Below are positions 1-6,689 of a stretch of DNA of 10,001 bases, one piece after another. The notes beneath the pieces are model-generated. The model did not search any database and was not told the origin of the DNA. It saw only the letters and a program-made list of their open reading frames with translations. Positions within the stretch are counted from its first letter, which is position 1; each line of letters starts with the position of its first letter. The translations under genes were made by a program, and so were the position numbers. The DNA is from Deltaproteobacteria bacterium (GTDB lineage: Bacteria > Desulfobacterota_B > Binatia > Binatales > Binataceae): NCBI GenBank assembly GCA_021827465.1, contig JAKAVX010000052.1, positions 1 through 10,001 of the forward strand, in the 5' to 3' direction.

Positions 1-1
1 C

Positions 2-448
2 GCCGCGGCGGGCACCAGGCCCGGAAATGCCGCCGCTGCGCTGAGCTGGTCGACGGAGCCGGCGTTGATCCCGCCGATGAGCGGATCGGCCAGGCGATCG
101 ACCACGCCGCGCCCGAGCCGTCCGCCCATATGGATCGGCGGCAACGGCCCGAACGCTGTTGAGCGCGTGCTGCGATACGGCGACGGATGGCATCCGATGC
201 TGCGCGCGGCGGAACTGAAGACTGCGGTCGCCGAGCTCAAGGCGCGCGCGAGCCAGGCCGGCCGTCCCGAGCCCGAAATAATCGTCAGGCGCGGACTTCG
301 GCTCGACGATACTTCCGCTGCGCGGGCCAGACTCGAAGAGGAGCGCGACGCGGGCGCAACCTGGTTCATCCTCGACCTCGGCCGCTATCCCGACGAAGTC
401 GCGTTTCGCGCCGGCGCCGAGACTTTCATGGCGAAAGTGGCCCGCTGA
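2..448 (+). CDS. Luciferase-like monooxygenase family (LLM class) oxidoreductase, C-terminal part
   Basis: This is the 3' end of a gene that enters from outside the window; the frame is open from base 2 to the TGA at 446-448. The block PPIWIGGNGPNAVERVLRYG followed by DGWHP is the signature near the C-terminus of bacterial luciferase-like flavin- or F420-dependent oxidoreductases, where this strand and loop form part of the TIM-barrel cofactor site. The tail with a helix rich in Ala/Glu and the ending FMAKVAR are also normal for the family. Such enzymes use reduced FMN or F420 for oxidations or reductions of small organic substrates in the cytoplasm; the substrate cannot be told. The first 35 or so visible residues, before the PPIWIGG block, match the family poorly, so either this segment is variable or there is a frame disturbance near the window edge. 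The downstream neighbour has its own likely promoter, so the two are probably functionally unrelated. Confidence 0.8.
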   Translation, partial: AAAGTRPGNAAAALSWSTEPALIPPMSGSARRSTTPRPSRPPIWIGGNGPNAVERVLRYGDGWHPMLRAAELKTAVAELKARASQAGRPEPEIIVRRGLRLDDTSAARARLEEERDAGATWFILDLGRYPDEVAFRAGAETFMAKVAR

Positions 449-519
449 TGGCCTCGTGCGGGGTCATGCTGCGCCGATCCGGCATGCTTCGCCCGGTTTT
501 GCCGAATTCCGCGGCGGCG

Positions 520-548
520 TTGGACCGCTATCGCACCCGGGCTATTAT
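520..548 (+). promoter_or_regulatory. Sigma70-like promoter for the FHA/kinase cassette
   Basis: TTGGAC at 520-525 (3 of 6 to TTGACA) and TATTAT at 543-548 (5 of 6 to TATAAT) are separated by exactly 17 bases. Transcription would begin near 555, leaving a leader of about 55 bases before the ATG at 609. The position, between the stop of the oxidoreductase gene and the FHA gene, is what one would expect for the start of a new operon. It also argues against the longer reading frame that opens with GTG at 456, because that start would lie upstream of the promoter. This is inferred from pattern matching only. Confidence 0.5.
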
Positions 549-608
549 GTTTTCCGCACTGTGGTGGAGATCGGCCCGTCCGTCGGAGCCGGCCAACGGT
601 CACTTGGA

Positions 609-1898
609 ATGAACGGCGCGATCAACCGGCGTGAACTCACTTACAAGGCGCTTGCGGGGCTGGCCGGCGGCGCGATCGGATGGATCCCCGTCGAGATCGC
701 GAGCCACGGGCACGCGCTGACCCAGCAGTTGTCCACCACTGCCATTGTCGCCTCGTACATCTCGATGGCGATTCTTGGCGGATTGATCGGTGGGTTGATT
801 CTCGCCTCCGACGAGCAGCGCCTCGAGCTGACGCCCCGGGTGCAGAACCGTTTCGTGACCGGCTTCGGTGTCTGCGCGGTCTTCGTCCTCGTCGCCAACT
901 ATTTCGCGAATCAGCTCTTCAGCGCGATCCTCGACTACGGTGGATGGAGCCTTGGACATCAAGGCTCGATCTTCCTCCTGGTGCTCGGCCGGATCATCTC
1001 GTGGCTGCTGCTGGGCGCGATGCTTGGCGCGGGAGTCGGCGTCGCGGGATTCTCCCAGGCGGACGTCCCGCGTTCGATGGTCAACGTGGCCAAGGGCGCG
1101 ATCGGCGGCGCGGCGGGCGGCTTCGCCGGCGGACTCGTCTTCGATTTCGTAAATCAGCTAACCGGCGGCGGCCTTGTCTCGCGCCTGATCGGGCTGAGCC
1201 TCATCGGACTCGCGATCGGACTCGTAATCGGGCTGGTTCACGAGTTGACCAAGAGCGCATGGCTCACGGTCGAGGCCGGGCGTCTCAAGGGCCGCCAATA
1301 CCGGCTTGAGGGCGCGATCTCCTCGATCGGCCGCGCCGAGGAAAATCGCGTCGGCCTGTTCGGCGATCCCTCGGTGCAGGCGCGTCACGCGGTAATCGAG
1401 CGCCACGGCGACGATTACGTGCTGCGCGGGCTCGCGGTGCAGGACGGCACGTTTCTCAACGGCGAGCGGGTCGAAAGCGCGCCAATCAAGGACGGCGACC
1501 GCATCGGGGTCGGCGCCTACGAACTGGGCTTCCATCTGCGCCAGGTTCCCGCGACCGCATCTCCCGCCTCGCGCATTCGCCCCGTCGTCGTGACGACCGC
1601 CCCCAGTGCTCAGGCCGCTTCGGGACCGTGCCTCATCGACGCCGCCGGAAATCGCTTTCCGCTTCGTTCCGGCGAGCCCACCCGTATCGGCCGCGCGCTC
1701 GACAACGACATCGTGATTTCCCACTCGTCGGTATCGCGCCATCACGCCAGCGTCGAACCGCGCGACGGCGCCTTCGATCTGCGCGATCTGGCGAGCCAGA
1801 ACGGAACCTTCGTCGGCCGCGAGCGCGTCAGCGAAGCGCCGCTGCGCGACGGCGACACGGTCCGTCTCGGCGAGGCGGTTCTGACGTTCCGTGCCTGA
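609..1898 (+). CDS. Membrane protein with two cytoplasmic FHA domains
   Basis: The product has 429 residues from the ATG at 609. Residues about 12-212 hold roughly six hydrophobic, glycine-rich segments (near 12-30, 45-66, 83-104, 119-146, 160-182 and 190-212). Two FHA-type domains follow. FHA1 (about 220-310) is divergent: after GR241-242 the phosphothreonine-binding SRxHA stretch reads QARHA at 257-261, and the NGT motif is DGT (279-281). FHA2 (about 341-429) is canonical: GR361-362, VSRHHA at 375-380 and QNGTF at 397-401. FHA2 should bind phosphothreonine peptides, placing the protein as a reader of a Ser/Thr kinase; the kinase encoded two genes downstream is the obvious partner. ATG609 is chosen because a promoter lies just upstream and the membrane segment begins soon after; no clear Shine-Dalgarno precedes it. 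GTG at 561 or 456 are alternatives. The gene overlaps the next by 8 bases, indicating one operon. Confidence 0.85.
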   Translation: MNGAINRRELTYKALAGLAGGAIGWIPVEIASHGHALTQQLSTTAIVASYISMAILGGLIGGLILASDEQRLELTPRVQNRFVTGFGVCAVFVLVANYFANQLFSAILDYGGWSLGHQGSIFLLVLGRIISWLLLGAMLGAGVGVAGFSQADVPRSMVNVAKGAIGGAAGGFAGGLVFDFVNQLTGGGLVSRLIGLSLIGLAIGLVIGLVHELTKSAWLTVEAGRLKGRQYRLEGAISSIGRAEENRVGLFGDPSVQARHAVIERHGDDYVLRGLAVQDGTFLNGERVESAPIKDGDRIGVGAYELGFHLRQVPATASPASRIRPVVVTTAPSAQAASGPCLIDAAGNRFPLRSGEPTRIGRALDNDIVISHSSVSRHHASVEPRDGAFDLRDLASQNGTFVGRERVSEAPLRDGDTVRLGEAVLTFRA

Positions 1899-2280
1899 CG
1901 CCGATTTTTCAAGACCGCGCTTCTGCTCCCAATGCGGTCAGCCGGTTACCGTCGAAGGAGCGAGCTTCTGCAAGGATTGCGGCGCGCCGCTCGAGGCGAC
2001 CGGCCCTATCGCGCGCGACTTCGGGATGCGCCCCGTGATCGCCTTCGCGCTTAGCATCATTCCGGGCCTCGGCCACGTCTACCAGCATCATCCGTGGCGG
2101 GGTATCGGATGGTTTTTCGGGGTGATAATAGCCTACGGCATAAGCAATCCGCTCGGTTTCCTGCTCCACCTGATATGCGCTGCCAACGCCGCGGTTTACG
2201 CTACAATGCGAACCGGGGGTGCGAAGCCGAATCCTGCACGCGGGACCGACCCGGCCGCGCCGGCCAACTTGAGGTTCTAG
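1891..2280 (+). CDS. Small zinc-ribbon membrane protein
   Basis: The 129-residue product starts with GTG at 1891, inside the last codons of the FHA gene, so translation is probably coupled. The N-terminus carries a double CxxC zinc ribbon: C12, C15, C27 and C30, in the pattern FCSQCGQPV and SFCKDCGAP typical of bacterial zinc_ribbon_2-like domains. After a short basic linker there are about three hydrophobic segments (about 47-64, 71-86 and 86-105). The first contains IPGLGHVYQHH, resembling the PGLGxxY motif of TM2-like/DUF5683-type small membrane proteins. The C-terminus is a polar tail rich in Pro and Ala. It sits between an FHA membrane protein and a membrane Ser/Thr kinase that has its own zinc ribbon, so a structural or adaptor role in a membrane complex is plausible. 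Its biochemical function is unknown. The start is supported by the zinc ribbon beginning ten residues in; no strong ribosome binding site is seen. Confidence 0.8.
   Translation: MPDADFSRPRFCSQCGQPVTVEGASFCKDCGAPLEATGPIARDFGMRPVIAFALSIIPGLGHVYQHHPWRGIGWFFGVIIAYGISNPLGFLLHLICAANAAVYATMRTGGAKPNPARGTDPAAPANLRF
2180..2207 (+). promoter_or_regulatory. Possible internal promoter ahead of the kinase gene
   Basis: TACAAT at 2202-2207 matches the -10 consensus in 5 of 6 positions, and CTGCCA at 2180-2185 matches the -35 consensus in 4 of 6, with a 16-base spacer. It lies within the 3' end of the zinc-ribbon gene and would give a leader of about 100 bases before the kinase ATG at 2318. It could allow kinase expression apart from the rest of the operon. 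Such matches occur by chance, so the call is weak. Confidence 0.25.
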
Positions 2281-2317
2281 CACGGCCCGAAGGGCGCGCG
2301 ATGCGGGCAAGTGGTCG

Positions 2318-3862
2318 ATGATATCGCCCGACACCATAATCGGCGGACGCTACCGCGTGACCAAACCGCTTGGTGGCGGCGGGATGAAGCTTGTCTATCT
2401 CGCCGAGGATCTCCGCCTTGCCGCACGGCCATGCGCGCTCGCCGAGATGGTCGATACGTTCACCAGCCCCAACATGCAGAATCAGGCCGTCGCCGCCTTC
2501 CAGCGCGAGGCCGACATGCTCGCCCAACTCAGCAACGAGCACATCCCGCGCATCTTCGACCGCTTCTCCGACGCCAACCGCCACTACCTCGTGATGGAGT
2601 TCGTGGACGGGATCACGCTCGAACAGGCGCTCGCAAAAAACGGCGGCAGGCTCGACGAGACCCGGGTCATCGATATTGCGCTCCAGATTCTCGACACGCT
2701 CGAATACCTGCACAACCTGAAACCGCCCGTCATCTATCGCGATCTGAAGCCCTCGAACGTGATGCTTACGGCGTCGGGCCAGATCAAGCTTATCGATTTC
2801 GGTATCGCGCGGTTCTTCCAGCCGCACAGCAACGTCACGATGATCGGCACGCAGGGCTACGCGCCGCCCGAGCAGTATCGCGGACTCGCCGAGGTGCGCT
2901 CGGATCTCTACGCGCTCGGCGCCACGATGCATCATGCGCTGACCGGGCGCGACCCCGCCGCCGAGGCCCCGTTCAGCTTCCCGCCGACCCGCTCGCTGCT
3001 CCCCGGCATCGACGCCGCCCTCGGCGACCTGATCGATCAGTCGCTCGCCTACGACGTCGTCCATCGGATGGCCGACGCGACCGAGTTCAAGCATCGCCTC
3101 ATCGAAATCAGGACGCGCCTTGCGACGGGAAACGGCCGTATCCGTCCGCCCGCGCGCACGCCCGGACAAAAGCCCCAGCTTCAACTCCCGCTCGGCGCCG
3201 CGATACCGGGCGCGCAGGTTTCCGCCTCGCAGGAGCCGACCGTGCTGATCGCGGGCGAGACCCAATGCGTCGCGTGCCGCCGGACTATCCCGGCCGACTC
3301 GCGCTTCTGCTCGTTCTGCGGAAGCGACGTTACGGCGTCGCTCGGCGCGCCCGCGGCGTCATCCAGTCCCGAGGCTGCAACCGTGATGCTCTCGAATCCG
3401 GCGCCGTCCGCCGGCGCCGCCGCTCGCGCGGGAGCGATCCATCGCGAATGGCGCGACCGGCCGAGCCGCAGTCACCCGATCACCTATATCGCGCTGGTCG
3501 CGATTGGACTGTTCCTCGCCGCCTTCGGCGTCACCACGATACTCGCCCATCTGCAACGGCCCGTGCCGCAGGCGACTCCGCCCGGGATGGGCACGGCGCC
3601 CTACCCGTACGTTCCCCCCGCCAACCCGCCGGCGGGATCCTCGTACGATACCCAGCGCGCGCAGCAATTCCGCCAGGCGCTCAACAGCGCCGGCCTGAAC
3701 GCGGTCAAGTTCAGAATCCAGGGCAACACCGTGACGCTATGGGGCACGGTGCCGGACGAGTTCGCGCGGATGAAGGTCGAAACGATGGCCTTCATGCTGC
3801 CCGGGATCATCTATCTCGAAGATCACCTCACGGTTTCCGGCTCGCCGTTCGCCGGTCCGTAG
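2318..3862 (+). CDS. Membrane-anchored Hanks-type Ser/Thr kinase with zinc ribbon and BON-like domain; atypical catalytic lysine
   Basis: The 514-residue protein has a kinase domain at about 11-265, a zinc ribbon with C317, C320, C331 and C334, one transmembrane helix at about 388-410, a Pro/Ala-rich linker, and a BON-like domain at about 446-507 (VTLWGTVPDEFARMKVE then a hydrophobic LPGIIYLEDHLTV). Visible catalytic elements are the alpha-C glutamate E64, YRDLKPSN (D142, K144, N147), DFG (160-162) and APPE (182-185), so an active enzyme is expected. However, the beta-3 VAIK motif is CALAEM (39-44), with Ala42 where lysine belongs. The glycine loop is GGGGMKLVY (19-27), with Lys24 in the position used by WNK kinases. 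The kinase and zinc ribbon should be cytoplasmic and the BON-like part outside, perhaps sensing envelope or lipid. The start gives the usual short lead before GGRYRV. The gene is 37 bases after the zinc-ribbon gene; the FHA protein is a likely phosphoprotein reader. Confidence 0.93.
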   Translation: MISPDTIIGGRYRVTKPLGGGGMKLVYLAEDLRLAARPCALAEMVDTFTSPNMQNQAVAAFQREADMLAQLSNEHIPRIFDRFSDANRHYLVMEFVDGITLEQALAKNGGRLDETRVIDIALQILDTLEYLHNLKPPVIYRDLKPSNVMLTASGQIKLIDFGIARFFQPHSNVTMIGTQGYAPPEQYRGLAEVRSDLYALGATMHHALTGRDPAAEAPFSFPPTRSLLPGIDAALGDLIDQSLAYDVVHRMADATEFKHRLIEIRTRLATGNGRIRPPARTPGQKPQLQLPLGAAIPGAQVSASQEPTVLIAGETQCVACRRTIPADSRFCSFCGSDVTASLGAPAASSSPEAATVMLSNPAPSAGAAARAGAIHREWRDRPSRSHPITYIALVAIGLFLAAFGVTTILAHLQRPVPQATPPGMGTAPYPYVPPANPPAGSSYDTQRAQQFRQALNSAGLNAVKFRIQGNTVTLWGTVPDEFARMKVETMAFMLPGIIYLEDHLTVSGSPFAGP

Positions 3863-3885
3863 CCGAGCCGCGTCGCGCCCCCGCG

Positions 3886-3903
3886 TCGCGAAACACGCGA
3901 TTT
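3886..3903 (+). terminator. Weak hairpin with short T run after the kinase gene
   Basis: TCGCG (3886-3890) can pair with CGCGA (3896-3900) across the loop AAACA, and three T residues follow. The stem is only five base pairs, so at best it is a poor intrinsic terminator for the kinase operon. Transcription may instead continue into the PHP gene. Confidence 0.2.
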
Positions 3904-3940
3904 GCCGGGATGCGCGATTTATGCTGAAAGAAGTCCCGCG

Positions 3941-4600
3941 ATGCTGGTAGATTTGCACGTTCATACCCACCTGTCCGACGATTCCAGGACCACGCCCGAG
4001 AAGTACCTCGAGACGGCGGTGAAAACCGGCTCGGGCCTCGGCGCCATATGCTTCACCGAGCATCGCCGCTTCCCGACCGACGCCGAAACCGATCGCCTGT
4101 ACGCGGAATTGACCGATCGCTACGGAATCCTGGTGATAAAGGGAATCGAGGCCGATACCGACCTCGGCCATCTGCTGCTCTTCGGCCTGACGCCCGCCGC
4201 GCTTCGCCATTTCGATCCGGCGCAGCGGATGCTCAAGAGCGCGCATCTGATCGATCTCGTTTACGGCGAGGGCGGCGTCGCAATCCCGTCGCATCCGTTT
4301 CGCGATTCCGGCTTCGGCGAGCGGCTCGAACAACTTACGGCGAAGCACGGAGCGGCGCTCGGCGCTATCGAGGTGTTGAACGGACAGAACTCGCCGCGCG
4401 AGAACGACCTTGCGGAGATCGCGGCGGAAAAATTCGGGCTTACCGCGCTCGGCGCGAGCGACGCGCATTTTCCGACCCCGCAATGGTTTCTCACCTGCGC
4501 GACGGAACTGGAGCGCGATATCAAGAGCGTCGCGGAACTATGCGCCGAAATCCGCGCCAGCCGCGCCAAACCGCACCGCTTCCGGGCCGCGACCTCCTAG
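3941..4600 (+). CDS. PHP-family metal-dependent phosphoesterase
   Basis: The 219-residue product is a compact, stand-alone PHP domain. The metal-binding motifs are all present: DLHVHTHLSDDS at 4-15 (H6, H8), FTEH at 38-41, KGIEADTDLGHLLLFG at 67-82 (E70, H77), PSHPFR at 116-121 (H118) and GASDAH at 171-176 (D174, H176). The family uses two or three metal ions to cleave phosphate esters; known members include TrpH/YciV-like nucleases, histidinol phosphatase and polymerase PHP domains. The short length and lack of an inserted domain fit the small hydrolases usually annotated only as PHP domain protein; the substrate is unknown. ATG3941 is chosen because the DLHVHTH motif normally begins within a few residues of the start. 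AAAGAAG lies seven bases upstream as a weak ribosome binding site. It follows the kinase gene by 78 bases and may be read from the same operon or from its own promoter. It converges with the histidine kinase gene. Confidence 0.9.
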   Translation: MLVDLHVHTHLSDDSRTTPEKYLETAVKTGSGLGAICFTEHRRFPTDAETDRLYAELTDRYGILVIKGIEADTDLGHLLLFGLTPAALRHFDPAQRMLKSAHLIDLVYGEGGVAIPSHPFRDSGFGERLEQLTAKHGAALGAIEVLNGQNSPRENDLAEIAAEKFGLTALGASDAHFPTPQWFLTCATELERDIKSVAELCAEIRASRAKPHRFRAATS

Positions 4601-4614
4601 CCGTGTCTTTCCTT

Positions 4615-4644
4615 CCTTCTCCCATTTTTCGACATGGGAGAGGG
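4615..4644. repeat. Stem-loop between convergent genes
   Basis: CCTTCTCCCAT (4615-4625) pairs with ATGGGAGAGGG (4634-4644), giving an 11-bp stem with one G-U pair and an 8-base loop. It lies 14 bases past the stop of the PHP gene and about 90 bases past the end of the convergent histidine kinase gene. No T run follows on either strand, so it is not a classical intrinsic terminator. It may protect mRNA 3' ends or be a member of a dispersed REP-like family, as the CTCCC/GGGAG core recalls repeats seen between genes in many high-GC genomes. Confidence 0.5.
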
Positions 4645-4733
4645 CCGAGGCCGAAGGTGCAGGCCGATTTTGAAGAATGAACGCGTTTGAAGCGCAGGCT
4701 TGAGTGATGCTCTCTGGAGTTATCCGCGGTCCG

Positions 4734-6002
4734 TTACCTGGGGCGGCGTACTGCCCGATGCGCCGGTAATCGCGTCCGTCGAGCGTTTCGCGCGACGGAC
4801 GTTTTCAAGGGCACGAACACTTCAACTGTCGTGCCCTGCCCCGGCCGGGAACGGATGTCGAATACGCCCTTCACCAGCCGCACCCGCTCTTCCATGCTGA
4901 CGAGGCCGAGCCTGCCGTTCTTGCGAACTTCCGCCACGTTGAACCCGCCGCCGCTGTCCTCGATATAAAGACTGACGCCTGCGGCCTTGCCTTGCAGCCG
5001 CACGCGGACGCTGGATGCTTCGGCATGCTTGCGGATGTTGAGAAGGCTTTCCTGCACGATTCGGTATAGACAAAGCGACACGTCATCGGGCAGCGAAGCC
5101 GGAGGTTTTTCGCATCTGAGGCTTGCCGGGATTCCCGCATACTCCGAGAACTTGCGGCATTCCTCCCTTAACGCGGCTTCCAGTCCAAGCTCGTGCAGAA
5201 TCACCGGATGGAGCCGGCGCGACGCGTCGTGCATCTGCTCCGCGAGCCATCCGATCTTCCTGCCGAGTTCCGCAAGGCGCTCCTTGAGCGGACCAGTGGC
5301 GTCCGAGGATGTCCGCAGAGCCGATACCTCCATCCCGAGCGCCGCCAGCTCCTGGCTGAAAACGTCGTGCAGCTCGCGCCCCAGTTCCCGATTCTCCATC
5401 TCCTGGGCGGAGAGCATCGCTCCCAGGTTTCGAAGCTGCCGTTCGGCCCTAAGGCGCTCGATAAATTGCGCGGCCTGATACGCGTAGAGATCGAACCGCT
5501 GCAAGTCGCCCTCGGATGGCCGATGGGGTCTGCGGAAATGCGTGGAAAACATTCCGATCGGCTGGCCGTCCTTGCCGAACAGCGGCGTGGATTGAACCGC
5601 GCGGTAGCCCGCCGACGCCACGACGCTACGATGCGGCGCGTGATCCTCGTCGGCATCCACATCCTCGATTATTATTCGCCGCCTGCTGCGCAGACTCCGG
5701 CCGCACGCCGAACTGTCGGCCGCTGAAACTTCGCGAAAGTGTTCCAGGAAATCCGGACCGAAACCGCGATACGCCACGATTTCCAGCACCTGCTTTTGCG
5801 GGTTCAACAACTGGATGTTGCCCATGTCGGCTCCCAGTAGAGCCATCCCGCCCTCGATTATTTCCTCCAGTCCCGCGACCAGGTCGTGTGACAGCCAAAG
5901 GCGGTCGCTCGCTTCGCGCAGGCGGGCGAGCGTGGAAGCCTCCAAGGCCAACCGGGCTTTTCGTTCCGCGTGCGCCCGTTCGGTCTTTTTGCGATTTTTC
6001 AT
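4734..6002 (-). CDS. GAF-domain sensor histidine kinase, NarL-type (HisKA_3)
   Basis: The 422-residue cytoplasmic protein begins with a charged, coiled-coil-like helix (about 1-35) and has no transmembrane segment. A GAF domain spans about 38-185, with the typical VQSTPLFGKDGQPIGMFSTH stretch (136-155), so it likely senses a soluble ligand, gas or redox state. The HisKA_3 dimerisation helix follows, with the phosphoacceptor H212 in RELHDVFSQ. The HATPase_c domain has its N box YRIVQESLLNIRKHAE (E318, N322), IEDSGGGF (D349) and GLVSMEERV. The domain ends near residue 399, and a basic tail of about 20 residues follows. Family members normally phosphorylate a NarL/LuxR-type response regulator encoded next door. 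None lies downstream here, where the convergent PHP gene is found, or upstream within the window, so it is an orphan as far as visible. The ATG at 6000-6002 gives a normal N-terminus; no strong ribosome binding site precedes it. Confidence 0.92.
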   Translation of the reverse strand: MKNRKKTERAHAERKARLALEASTLARLREASDRLWLSHDLVAGLEEIIEGGMALLGADMGNIQLLNPQKQVLEIVAYRGFGPDFLEHFREVSAADSSACGRSLRSRRRIIIEDVDADEDHAPHRSVVASAGYRAVQSTPLFGKDGQPIGMFSTHFRRPHRPSEGDLQRFDLYAYQAAQFIERLRAERQLRNLGAMLSAQEMENRELGRELHDVFSQELAALGMEVSALRTSSDATGPLKERLAELGRKIGWLAEQMHDASRRLHPVILHELGLEAALREECRKFSEYAGIPASLRCEKPPASLPDDVSLCLYRIVQESLLNIRKHAEASSVRVRLQGKAAGVSLYIEDSGGGFNVAEVRKNGRLGLVSMEERVRLVKGVFDIRSRPGQGTTVEVFVPLKTSVARNARRTRLPAHRAVRRPR

Positions 6003-6425
6003 CTGCGAGCCGAAGCCAATGCCGAGGTTTGCCTCATGTTTGTGGCGATGTAAACCGGCTGTCTATCGAAGGGAGCCGTCCTTGCGTGGGGAATGCTCCG
6101 AAGGCTCCGCCGATCGGGTCAATTCCATGGCGGGGACGCCGGAGCGATACGATCAGGGACGCAGGCAACGCTTCCTTGTGGGCCGTTGCTCCCCCCCATC
6201 CCGTGACGGATTTCACCGTATCTCAGCCAGATTCACGTTGCCAGTGCGCCGCGCCCCCCTTGCGCCGAGCGATAATTCCCCCGCAGCCTGAATGGCAACT
6301 CGCCAAGTCCGAGGCAAACCCTACGCTTCCCGCGCGCGGCTTAACCATCCGTTGACAGGGCAACGGACTTTCAGACGCGGGTGCGAGGCATCCGCCGATT
6401 TTCGGATCGTTGGGGGTTGCCAGGG
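6003..6425. other. Stretch without a convincing gene
   Basis: These 423 bases lie upstream of the histidine kinase gene and downstream of the broken toxin gene. A 60-codon frame on the minus strand (6034-6216) resembles no known family and has no ribosome binding site. Visible structure is limited to three items: a 10-base inverted pair, GGTTTGCCTC at 6027-6036 and GAGGCAAACC at 6311-6320; a small hairpin, TCCGTTG (6348-6354) with CAACGGA (6361-6367); and CCGA/TCGG around 6395-6405. The stretch may be the remnant of a decayed gene plus the histidine kinase promoter, but no clear -35/-10 pair was found for the minus strand. Confidence 0.5.
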
Positions 6426-6689
6426 TCAGAGGAGCTTGTCGTAATCAGCGTGGGAACCGATCCAGAACCACACGATCTCTCCGGGTTGCGCCATCACGCC
6501 GAGCGCGCGATACCCCAATCCTATTCTGACCGATTAGATCTCCGGCGAAGAATGTACGCGCTTGAAGCGGAGACTGGAGTGGTAAGGGTCCGTGGCGAAT
6601 CGCCGATACGCCTGCTTGGCGAGTCGCCGGACGGGCTCCGGAAGGCCTCGCAAGGCGATCCAGAAATCGCGAGTGGCGTGCGACTTCAG
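6426..6689 (-). pseudogene. RelE/ParE-family toxin, broken by an in-frame stop
   Basis: Reading the minus strand from 6689 gives KSHATRDFWIALRGLPEPV, a RelE/ParE-like N-terminal helix, later FKRVHSSPEI, a TAA stop at 6536-6534, then SVRIGLGYRALGVM and VWFWIGSHADYDKLL to the TGA at 6426-6428. The two halves are in the same frame and together make 87 codons, the usual size of these toxins. In relatives the stopped codon is an aromatic residue (the EIYSVRIG type of motif), so one base change from a TAT or TAC tyrosine codon explains the break. The first codon is CTG, overlapping the antitoxin stop as CTGA where an ATGA overlap would be expected, so the start seems damaged too. An intact toxin would be an mRNA-cleaving or gyrase-type inhibitor; this copy should yield at most a 51-residue fragment without the C-terminal catalytic part. 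Its antitoxin is intact immediately upstream. Confidence 0.82.

Noticed and set aside
2..121. Frameshift in the oxidoreductase before the PPIWIGG block
   Set aside because: The reading frame of the conserved part stays open to the window edge and contains a plausible STEP...TPRPSRPP lead; the alternative frame gave no better match, so decay could not be supported.
456..608. N-terminal extension of the FHA protein from GTG at 456
   Set aside because: The extension lies across the likely promoter at 520-548, shows no family similarity and is followed by a good ATG just ahead of the membrane segment.
3902..3925. Promoter for the PHP gene from TTGCCG and TATGCT
   Set aside because: The spacing is only 12 bases; the only possible -35 at 17 bases, GCGATT, does not resemble the consensus.
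6034..6216. 60-codon minus-strand frame upstream of the histidine kinase
   Set aside because: There is no recognisable domain, no ribosome binding site, and composition is unlike the neighbouring genes.
6027..6320. Possible MITE with 10-base terminal inverted repeats
   Set aside because: The flanking bases (CCGA and CTAC) show no target-site duplication, the arms do not extend beyond 10 bases, and a match of this length over 300 bases can arise by chance.
6352..6357. Perfect TTGACA as a -35 promoter element
   Set aside because: No acceptable -10 follows at 16-18 bases, and the hexamer is part of the small TCCGTTG/CAACGGA hairpin.
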